DNA from: G963676095 sp963676095
GTDB taxonomy: Bacteria > Bacteroidota > Bacteroidia > Bacteroidales > Prolixibacteraceae
Assembly: GCA_963676095.1 (NCBI GenBank)
Contig: OY781040.1
Coordinates: 2,046,001 to 2,110,000 of the forward strand
DNA length: 64,000 bases
Reading direction: 5' to 3'
Positions 29,171-36,951 of this stretch are shown here, piece by piece. A program made the translations under genes and the position numbers. Below the pieces are notes generated by a model. That model was given only the letters and a program-made list of their open reading frames with translations. It was not told the DNA's origin and did not search any database. Position 1 is the stretch's first letter. Each line of letters starts with the position of its first letter.

Positions 29171-31414
29171 ATGAAGTTTTTTTTATTTTTATTTTTAGGA
29201 TATTTTCTTCTCTCTGTGCCAACCTTTGCCCAGGTCACCAGGGAAGACTACGCCCGGGCCGACTCAGCAAAACGGTTCACGGACCTCGTCTATAACGATT
29301 TTACCAGTGCCCATTGGATCGGTAATACGCCGACCTTTTGGTACCGAGTAAAGACAAGAGAAGGGATTGACTATAAATCAGTCGATGCGAAAGAGGTAAG
29401 AATCGCCCCGGCTTTCGACAGGGCGAAACTTTGTGAGAAACTAGACAGCATCTCCGGTAAAAAGCATAAACCGGAGTCACTCGACCTGAAGGACCTGAAA
29501 TTTTCCGATGACGGGAAATCCATCTCCTTCAATCTGGATGATTATCAATGGTTATGCAACCTGGAAAATTACCAGGTAAAGACCACCGGTAAAGTGAAGA
29601 AAACGAAACCGGAACGTTACTGGGGCGACAGTGAAGGTGAATTTAAAAATGACACTGTGCCTTCACCGGATAGTACAAAAATTGCTTTCATCCGGGAATA
29701 TAATTTATATGTCAACGACCGCGAATCGGGAGAAGAAAGGCAACTCAGCTTCGACGGATCGGCTGGCGAATTCTATTCGGGGTACCTGGTCTGGTCGCCT
29801 GATGGCAAAAAAATCGCTGTTAACAAGGTCCGTCCCAACGAAAAGCACTATATCTATTTCGTGGAATCATCACCCAAGGACCAGTTACAGCCAATCCTTC
29901 ACAAGAGGGAATACATGAAAGCCGGAGATGCACTGCCTATCAAGAAGCCCTGCCTGTTTAACGTTGAAAGCGGCAACCAAATACCGGTAGATGCCACCCC
30001 CTTTGAGAACCAGTTTTCGCTCTCCAACCTAAAATGGTGGACTGACAGTAGGGCCTTTACCTTCGAATTTAATCAGCGGGGCCACCAGGTTTACCAGGTA
30101 GCCGAGGTTAATGCAGAAACCGGTGCCATTAGAATTCTGATCGATGAACGGAGCAATACCTTTATCGATTACAGCGGAAAACATTACCGTTACGATCTGG
30201 ATTCGACAAAAGAAATTATCTGGGCCTCGGAACGGGACGGATGGAACCACCTGTACCTGATCGATGCCGTAACCGGGAAAGTAAAAAATCAAATTACCTC
30301 CGGCAACTGGGTCGTCAGGGGCATCGAACAGGTAGATGCAAAAAACAGGAAAATCATTTTCCAGGGGAGCGGAAAAAATCAGGGAGAAGACCCATACTTC
30401 ATTCATTACTATTCAATTGGATTTGATGGTAAAGGACTGAAGGACCTGACCCCCGAAAAGATGAACCACCAGGCTTATTTTTCCCGCGACTACAACTACT
30501 TTACAGATACCTATTCTACTGTAGATACTCCTCCGGTTACTGTCCTGCGGAGTACCTCCGACGGCAAGGTGCTGACAACGCTGGAAAAAACGGATATTCC
30601 GGATCTTCTTGCCAAAGGATGGAAAGCCCCGGAAGTCTTTGTAGCAAAAGGGAGGGACAATAAAACCGATATCTGGGGAAACATTTATTATCCCACCAAC
30701 TTTGATCCTTCAAAAAAGTACCCGGTCATCGAATACATTTATGCCGGCCCTCAGGGATCGTTCACACAAAAGAGTTTCCACCCGTATATGTATGCCTTTT
30801 CAGGGCTGGCCGAACTTGGTTTTATTATCGTTCAACTTGACGGCATGGGGACATCAGACCGTTCCAAGGCATTCCAGGATGTCTGCTACAAAAACCTGAA
30901 AGATGCCGGTTTTCCCGACCGTATTAAATGGATAAAAGCAGCCGCAGAAAAGCACGCCTTCATGGATACTACCCGGGTAGGAATTTTTGGAGGTTCGGCA
31001 GGCGGACAAAATGCGATGGCAGGGGTCCTGTTCCACCCCGAATTTTATAAGGCTGCAGTCGCCTCCTGTGGCTGCCACGACAACCGGATGGATAAGATGT
31101 GGTGGAACGAGCAATGGATGGGGTACCCTGTCGGAAAGCAGTATGAGGAGTGCTCAAATGTGATAAATGCCTGCCGGTTACAGGGAAAACTGATGCTCAT
31201 TGTCGGAGAAATGGACGACAATGTCGATCCGGCAACGACAATGCAGGTTGTAAACGCTCTGATCAAAGCCGACAAGGATTTTGAGCTGGTCGTTCTTCCG
31301 GGCAGTAACCATACCCTAGGAGGAGATTTCGGTGAACGCAAACGTCGTGATTTTTTCGTCCAGGCATTTTACGGACAATTCCCCCCGGACTGGAATGCGG
31401 GAAGCGGAAAATAA
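29171..31414 (+). CDS. S9-family (DPP IV-like) prolyl peptidase, secreted
   Basis: The product is about 747 residues from the ATG at 29171, whose next residues (KFFLFLFLGYFLLSVPTFAQ) form a clean signal peptide. A beta-propeller domain (about 90-480, DPPIV_N type: SPDSTKIAFIREYNLYV, WSPDGKKIAVNK) precedes an alpha/beta-hydrolase domain with Ser609 (GGSAGG), Asp682 (GEMDDNVDP) and His714 (GSNHTLGG). DPP IV-like enzymes cut after Pro or Ala at position 2 of peptides. The nucleophile elbow is GGSAGG rather than the classical GWSYGG, so specificity may differ. Position in the arabinosidase operon suggests attack on the peptide part of a glycoprotein. Confidence 0.88.
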   Translation: MKFFLFLFLGYFLLSVPTFAQVTREDYARADSAKRFTDLVYNDFTSAHWIGNTPTFWYRVKTREGIDYKSVDAKEVRIAPAFDRAKLCEKLDSISGKKHKPESLDLKDLKFSDDGKSISFNLDDYQWLCNLENYQVKTTGKVKKTKPERYWGDSEGEFKNDTVPSPDSTKIAFIREYNLYVNDRESGEERQLSFDGSAGEFYSGYLVWSPDGKKIAVNKVRPNEKHYIYFVESSPKDQLQPILHKREYMKAGDALPIKKPCLFNVESGNQIPVDATPFENQFSLSNLKWWTDSRAFTFEFNQRGHQVYQVAEVNAETGAIRILIDERSNTFIDYSGKHYRYDLDSTKEIIWASERDGWNHLYLIDAVTGKVKNQITSGNWVVRGIEQVDAKNRKIIFQGSGKNQGEDPYFIHYYSIGFDGKGLKDLTPEKMNHQAYFSRDYNYFTDTYSTVDTPPVTVLRSTSDGKVLTTLEKTDIPDLLAKGWKAPEVFVAKGRDNKTDIWGNIYYPTNFDPSKKYPVIEYIYAGPQGSFTQKSFHPYMYAFSGLAELGFIIVQLDGMGTSDRSKAFQDVCYKNLKDAGFPDRIKWIKAAAEKHAFMDTTRVGIFGGSAGGQNAMAGVLFHPEFYKAAVASCGCHDNRMDKMWWNEQWMGYPVGKQYEECSNVINACRLQGKLMLIVGEMDDNVDPATTMQVVNALIKADKDFELVVLPGSNHTLGGDFGERKRRDFFVQAFYGQFPPDWNAGSGK

Positions 31415-31441
31415 TGTTAGTAACTCTAAAAACACTATAAA

Positions 31442-32275
31442 ATGAAAAAGTCAAAAAAAACAGCCAGATTTTATCTGCTGATAATAAACTTACTACTTCT
31501 TTCATCACCCGTTTTTGCCCAGTCACCCCGACAGGTCCCTCCAAAGATCGCGACTCCGCCGGCGGAACTGAAACTCGACAAATTCTACAAGAAATACATG
31601 GATGCGAACGGCATTCCTGTTATCAGTTCCTGGAGGGTACCGGATTCAGCCCTGGTCCAGGCCTGGAATATTGTCATGTTCCTGACCAACGACCTTCCTC
31701 CTGCCGTACTGCACCAAATGCAAAAAGTTGGCGCCCGTGTTGGCGTTATGGCCCGTTATGAAGGGACTACCGATATCCCCGAACATGCTAATCTGGCGAA
31801 CGACACAACCTTGAACTGGGACTTGCGCGCCAGGGGACTGGGCGGTGATATGGATCTGCCTCTGACAACCTGTGCCGAAGAAAACCTTCTTTGCTACCAG
31901 ATCGACAAGTACCATGCCGAGGATATCCTGATCCATGAATTTTCACATGCCATTCACCTGATTGGTATTGCCCCAATCGACAGCACCTTCAATGAAAAGT
32001 TGCAACACCTTCTTAACAATGACATTGCAGCCGGAAAATTTGACCGCACCTATGCGCAAACCAATATTTACGAGTTCTGGGCCGAAGGTATCCAGGACTG
32101 GTTTAACGTGAATGCGGAAGTCACCAAACCGGATGGGAAGCATAACCAGGTCAACACCAGGAAAGAACTGAAAACTTATGATCCGGACCTGTATAACCTG
32201 ATCCATAAATACTTTTCAGATTTTCAGGGAAGTCCGTCCTGCCATGCCATGCAGGATATTTATCATGTCAATTGA
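31442..32275 (+). CDS. Secreted HExxH zinc-peptidase-like protein
   Basis: The 277-residue protein has a signal peptide ending near VFAQ (about residue 26). A zinc motif HEFSH (His165, Glu166, His169) is followed 46 residues later by Glu215 in EFWAEGIQDWF, a spacing typical of gluzincin-type peptidases where Glu is the third ligand. Two Cys (TTCAEENLLCYQ, about 143-150) could form a disulfide. I cannot name the family with confidence. It is the last gene before a strong terminator, so it belongs to the glycosidase/peptidase operon and could cut protein substrates or loosen glycoprotein. Confidence 0.78.
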   Translation: MKKSKKTARFYLLIINLLLLSSPVFAQSPRQVPPKIATPPAELKLDKFYKKYMDANGIPVISSWRVPDSALVQAWNIVMFLTNDLPPAVLHQMQKVGARVGVMARYEGTTDIPEHANLANDTTLNWDLRARGLGGDMDLPLTTCAEENLLCYQIDKYHAEDILIHEFSHAIHLIGIAPIDSTFNEKLQHLLNNDIAAGKFDRTYAQTNIYEFWAEGIQDWFNVNAEVTKPDGKHNQVNTRKELKTYDPDLYNLIHKYFSDFQGSPSCHAMQDIYHVN

Positions 32276-32286
32276 CTTTTTTCCAT

Positions 32287-32350
32287 ACAGGAACAGGAAT
32301 GGCAGGGATTTTCTTGTAGATCCCTGCCATTCCTGTTCCTGTCTTTTTTT
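32287..32350 (+). terminator. Strong intrinsic terminator ending the glycosidase/peptidase operon
   Basis: A perfect 23-bp stem (arms 32287-32309 and 32320-32342, 10-nt loop) is followed by CTTTTTTT. It starts 12 bp after the stop codon of the zinc-peptidase-like gene. Confidence 0.92.
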
Positions 32351-32380
32351 ATCGTTTCAATCTTTTCCTTAGCAAAAATA

Positions 32381-32413
32381 TTTACCTCTAAAACCAGAAT
32401 TGATATATCTTTG
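32381..32413 (+). promoter_or_regulatory. Candidate promoter of the hybrid two-component regulator gene
   Basis: TTTA (32381-32384), 21 nt, then TATCTTTG (32406-32413, exact TAnnTTTG). The start codon is 28 nt downstream. The -33 element deviates by one base (TTTA for TTTG). Confidence 0.5.
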
Positions 32414-32440
32414 AGAAGGTGATTATCATGAATTCTGCTA

Positions 32441-35400
32441 ATGTTTAAGAAATTACATATCGCGATACTTTTTTGTTTATGGAGCATACTTTCCGGACTG
32501 TTCTTTCCATATGTTTCGTATGGAATTGACGAAACGCTAAAATTTTATCATTATACCAATGAGGATGGACTCCCGTCCTCCTATGTCAAAAGTATCGTCC
32601 AGGACACCTATGGGTTTATATGGCTGGCAACCCGCGTTTCTGTTTCCCGCTTCGATGGCAAGAATTTTCAGGAATTTCCCGTATATGATCAGGACGGAAA
32701 CCGGGTGAAGATCTTCTGCGATAGGCTCTTCCTGTCGTCAGACTCCGTGCTTATTTCCCGGACGCTCAAAGGGATGTATTATTACTTTGATGATGAACAG
32801 GAATGTTTCCGTCCCCTCAGTATCCTGAATGATCTGGGGGCGACTCAAGCCATTACGCCTGCCCCGGGCGGATACTGGGTGTGTCAGAATAATAAACTGG
32901 TTTTCCTGAATCGGCAAAACGGGGAAAAAGAGGACTTGAATAAAAAGTTTCCCTTTTTCCGGCCCCCTAAAGATATCGGGTTTCTAAACATTCTTGCCCG
33001 CAAAACACACCTGGTTATCATGACGAACCAAAATTTACTGTTCGATATTGATACTGTTGGACATCTGGTGCAAAGCTGCCAGATTCCGGCAGAGCTTGGG
33101 CCCTATCAGACAGACCTGTACTATCTGGACACCGGGAATCACGCATGGATCGGACAATTTGATTACGGGCTGGCCTGCATTGATATGAAAGATGGCCGGT
33201 ATCACTTCTATTCAACAAACCGGAGAGAAGCTTATCATTTACCCCACAATATGGTCCATTGCATGACCGAAGATCAGCAGGGCCGGGTCTGGATCGGAAC
33301 GGAAGGAGGTCTGGCTGTTCATGATCCGGAAACGGATATGTTAAAGATATATAACTCCAATCTTTTTGATCCGACAGGGTTAAATACTGATCCAATTTAT
33401 GCAGCTTACTGTGACAAACAAGGAAACGTCTGGTTGGGAACTTATTTCGGAGGAATCAATTTCTGGAGTGGGGAAAAAAAAATTTTTCATAACTGGAGCT
33501 CCGGCCTTGGAAAATGGCAATTGAGAGGAAATGTTGTAAGCAGTCTGGACGAAGATAAAACGGGGAATTTATGGATTGGACTGGAAGACAACGGGCTGGA
33601 TCGAATAAATATGAAAACAGGAAATGTAACGCACTACTCAAGTGATGATGGACCAAATAGTCTTTCTTACAACAATCTGCATGATCTGTTATTTGTTTCA
33701 GAATATGAACTATGGCTCTCATCTTATACAGGAGGAATTAATATCCTCAATACAAAAACCAATAAATTTACCTATTTCAACAGGTCTAACACGCCAGAAT
33801 TAACATCCGATGCAATCTATGCATTCATGCTGATAAATAATTCTGTCTTTGTTGCCAGTTCCGGTGGTATTGCTGTCTATGATCTTAAAAGGAAAAGCTT
33901 TTCCAGATTAAAACCCGACCTTATTGGCTCCACTCAATTTGAAAGTATAGCACAAACTGAGGGAACACTTTGGTTTTCTTCCAGCAAAACAATTTACTGT
34001 TACAAACCTGCTATCGACTCACTTTATGCCTTTGACAGAATTCCAGAAATGACGAACATCAACTTTGTAAAAACCGATTCTCGGGGAAATATCTGGATTG
34101 GAGACTGCTATAAAGGATTATGCCGCTACAATGAAAAAGATAAAAGTATTACCTACTTCAATACAGATACCGGATTTCCCGCTTCGTGGATATTCAGCAT
34201 GGAAGAAGGGATGGATGGTTGGTTCTGGGCCAGCAGTGACAAAGGACTGGTTAAATTTTCGCCGGATAAGGGGATTCAGATTCTTTATGATAGTAATTCA
34301 GGAATACCTTTTAACCAATTTAACTATCGTGCTTCATTTAAAGATCATAACGGAAACATCTATTTCGGAGGAAACAATGGAATGGTTTCTTTTAATGAAG
34401 TGGATTATTCCAGTGAAGTAAAAAAGATGAATACTGTATTCACAGGAATGCAACTGTTTAATAAACCAGTCCATCCCGGAGATGGTCGCTATCTCGAACA
34501 TTCAATCAATAAAACCAAGGAAATAATACTCGATTATGATCAGAATGTCTTTACGCTGGAATATACCTCGTTTTGCTATTCATCAAAAGGACGCTGCCAG
34601 TATGCCTATTATCTGGAAGGATTCGAAAATTCCTGGAATTACGTAGGTAACAGAAACTTTGCCACCTACACCAATCTTAGTCCCGGCAGTTATATATTCC
34701 ACGTTAAAGGTTCTTTAGGCGACATTCAGACAGAAACTACAGAACGCGTTTTGAAGATCATCGTCCGTCCTCCGTTCTGGCTTACCAAATGGGCTTTTGC
34801 AGGTTATTTCTTACTGGCCTGCCTATTTTCTTTTCTTGTTTTCAAAGTTGGTAAAAACCTGGAAAAGTCAAAAGCCATGGTCGTAATGGAACGTCGCGAG
34901 AAAGAACATTCCGATGAAATTCACAAAGTAAAACTGGAATTTTTCACAAATATTTCCCACGAGCTGAAAACCCCGTTGACACTTATCCTTGGTCCGTTAA
35001 GCAGGCTCATGGAAGAAGAAAAGCTCAGCCCGGCTTTTCGTAAATGTCTGATAGGAATTGACCGCAATGCCAACAGGCTTTTTCAGTTAATCAATCAACT
35101 TCTTGAATTCAGAAAAATCGAAAATGGCAAGGAAAATCTGAAGGTTGGAAAATGTGATCTCAGAACACTAATGACAGGCATAGCCAATTCATTTGAGAAC
35201 GAGGTGGAAGCCCGTGACATCGATTTCAAAATATATTATCCACAGAAAGACCTGTCTGTTTGGCTCGATGAAGAAAAGGTTGATAAAATTATTTTTAATT
35301 TACTTTCAAATGCTTTTAAATTCACAAAAGAGGGTGGAAAAATCGAATTGTCCGCAGATTTAGTAAAACAAGATGGCCGATCTGGTACCGGTTATAATGT

Positions 35401-36499
35401 GATCATCTCTGTATCTGACTCCGGAAAAGGGATCAGACAAGAAATGCTGGATAAAGTTTTTGATCGTTTTTTCCAGATTGAAGATGATCATAGCCGTCAT
35501 GAAGGTTCAGGTATTGGTCTTGCCTTTGTAAAAAGCCTGGTTATCCTGCATAAGGGAGAGATTAAGGTTGACAGTATTCTGAATAAAGGTTCTGTCTTTA
35601 CTGTAAAAATACCTGCATCAAGAAGTGATTACAGTGACTCAGAGATTGCAGAACATCCCATGCAGTATATCTCTTCTTCCGAAAGTAAAGTAAATACATC
35701 TGATCCATGTATGGAAAACAACCTGATTAATGCGGAAGGTCTTTCCCGTAAACATCTGATCCTTCTGGTTGAAGATAATATCGAACTGATCAATTTCATG
35801 AAAGAAACATTGGAATTGAAATATCAGGTCATAACAGCACTGAACGGAGCAAAAGCTTTGGAGAAGATTTCCGGCATGACTCCCGACTTGATCATCAGTG
35901 ACATTATGATGCCTGAGATGGATGGATTTGAATTTACTCAACGGATAAAAACAGATTTGCGTACTTCTCATATTCCGGTTATTCTACTTACCTCAAAAAG
36001 TGGAGCGGAAAACCGGCTTGCAGGCTTGATGACAGGTGCTGATTACTACATCGAAAAGCCCTTTTATCCTAACATACTGGAACAAAACATCGAAAATATA
36101 CTCCAAACCAGGCAAAGGCTGATTGAACGTTTTAAGAACGACGCCTTTGTGCAGGTTGGAGAAATGGCCCATTCTGAATCGGACAAGGTCTTTATTGAAA
36201 AGCTAACAGCCATTATTCGATCCAACATCAGTGATCCGGACATGGATGTTTCCTTCCTGATAAAACAAATGGGGATAAGCCGCTCATTATTGCACATGAA
36301 ACTAAAAGGCCTGGTAGGATGTTCATCAACTGAATTCATCCGGGCAATCCGTTTGAAAGAAGCAGTCAAGCTTATTGCAACGGGAAAATGTAATATATCG
36401 GAAGCGGCCTATGAAACCGGCTTCTCAAGTCCAACCTATTTTACCCGGCGCTTCCGCGAATTCTACGGGAAATCGCCAAGAGAGTATTTTAACGGATAG
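32441..36499 (+). CDS. Hybrid two-component system sensor-regulator (HTCS)
   Basis: The 1352-residue protein joins sensor and regulator in one chain. In order: N-terminal signal/membrane segment (about 7-27), periplasmic two-propeller sensor of Reg_prop repeats (about 30-690, for example GFIWLATRVSVSRFDGK and GRVWIGTEGGLAVHD), Y_Y_Y domain (about 700-770), membrane helix (about 780-802), HisKA with His840 in SHELKTPL, HATPase (NLLSNAFKFT, GSGIGLAFVKSL), receiver with Asp1154 (SDIMMPEMDG), and a C-terminal AraC helix-turn-helix (CNISEAAYETGFSSPTYFTRRFREF). HTCS bind an oligosaccharide breakdown product in the periplasm and activate the cognate utilisation locus. It sits between the enzyme operon and susCD. 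Confidence 0.95.
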   Translation: MFKKLHIAILFCLWSILSGLFFPYVSYGIDETLKFYHYTNEDGLPSSYVKSIVQDTYGFIWLATRVSVSRFDGKNFQEFPVYDQDGNRVKIFCDRLFLSSDSVLISRTLKGMYYYFDDEQECFRPLSILNDLGATQAITPAPGGYWVCQNNKLVFLNRQNGEKEDLNKKFPFFRPPKDIGFLNILARKTHLVIMTNQNLLFDIDTVGHLVQSCQIPAELGPYQTDLYYLDTGNHAWIGQFDYGLACIDMKDGRYHFYSTNRREAYHLPHNMVHCMTEDQQGRVWIGTEGGLAVHDPETDMLKIYNSNLFDPTGLNTDPIYAAYCDKQGNVWLGTYFGGINFWSGEKKIFHNWSSGLGKWQLRGNVVSSLDEDKTGNLWIGLEDNGLDRINMKTGNVTHYSSDDGPNSLSYNNLHDLLFVSEYELWLSSYTGGINILNTKTNKFTYFNRSNTPELTSDAIYAFMLINNSVFVASSGGIAVYDLKRKSFSRLKPDLIGSTQFESIAQTEGTLWFSSSKTIYCYKPAIDSLYAFDRIPEMTNINFVKTDSRGNIWIGDCYKGLCRYNEKDKSITYFNTDTGFPASWIFSMEEGMDGWFWASSDKGLVKFSPDKGIQILYDSNSGIPFNQFNYRASFKDHNGNIYFGGNNGMVSFNEVDYSSEVKKMNTVFTGMQLFNKPVHPGDGRYLEHSINKTKEIILDYDQNVFTLEYTSFCYSSKGRCQYAYYLEGFENSWNYVGNRNFATYTNLSPGSYIFHVKGSLGDIQTETTERVLKIIVRPPFWLTKWAFAGYFLLACLFSFLVFKVGKNLEKSKAMVVMERREKEHSDEIHKVKLEFFTNISHELKTPLTLILGPLSRLMEEEKLSPAFRKCLIGIDRNANRLFQLINQLLEFRKIENGKENLKVGKCDLRTLMTGIANSFENEVEARDIDFKIYYPQKDLSVWLDEEKVDKIIFNLLSNAFKFTKEGGKIELSADLVKQDGRSGTGYNVIISVSDSGKGIRQEMLDKVFDRFFQIEDDHSRHEGSGIGLAFVKSLVILHKGEIKVDSILNKGSVFTVKIPASRSDYSDSEIAEHPMQYISSSESKVNTSDPCMENNLINAEGLSRKHLILLVEDNIELINFMKETLELKYQVITALNGAKALEKISGMTPDLIISDIMMPEMDGFEFTQRIKTDLRTSHIPVILLTSKSGAENRLAGLMTGADYYIEKPFYPNILEQNIENILQTRQRLIERFKNDAFVQVGEMAHSESDKVFIEKLTAIIRSNISDPDMDVSFLIKQMGISRSLLHMKLKGLVGCSSTEFIRAIRLKEAVKLIATGKCNISEAAYETGFSSPTYFTRRFREFYGKSPREYFNG

Positions 36500-36728
36500 A
36501 TATCAGAATTTTGGTACAGTCACTAAGTAAATGCATATCAAAGCATAAACAAAAAGAATTATATTCTAATACATATACTTGCTTTTATTTCAAAAATCAA
36601 ACCTCACTATTCTATTTTCGAGAATTGGATTGACCTCTCCAGAGAAAGAAAAAACACAGACAATTATTAGGATAAAAAAAAAGGTCATTTTATAGAATTA
36701 TGATCCCACACTAAACAGTTTATAAAAT

Positions 36729-36853
36729 AAATGTCTAAATAAATATCCATTTAATATCTGACAACATTTTTTCACATTTTTACACACTTCTCTGCTAGAA
36801 TCATAATAAATCATTAATAACCAGTATTTTAATAAAAACACATTTAGACATTT
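36729..36853. repeat. 12-bp inverted repeat flanking 101 bp upstream of susC
   Basis: AAATGTCTAAAT at 36729-36740 is the exact reverse complement of ATTTAGACATTT at 36842-36853. The right copy is part of the shared operator-like motif, so the left copy may be a second, oppositely oriented half site. Confidence 0.5.
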
Positions 36854-36880
36854 GTACTAGTTTTTTGAACATGTTTAATG
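36843..36880 (+). promoter_or_regulatory. Candidate operator of the hybrid two-component regulator (copy 2)
   Basis: TTTAGACA (36843-36850), 4 nt, then TACTAGTTTTTTGAACAT and more (36855-36880), ending 71 bp before the susC ATG. It matches the site upstream of the GH127 gene, but the spacing between the two blocks is 11 nt shorter, close to one helical turn. Confidence 0.5.
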
Positions 36881-36951
36881 ATGGGTGCCTTTTGTTTTGC
36901 TTTCCTTTAACAAAGAAGATAATGTCCTGATTCTAACCAAAATGAAATATT

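Larger units (their letters stand above)
36500..36951. other. Long regulatory region upstream of susC
   Basis: This 452-bp AT-rich gap has no gene. It holds the operator-like motif at 36843-36880 and a 12-bp exact inverted pair (36729-36740 with 36842-36853). No terminator is obvious after the regulator gene. Confidence 0.5.
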
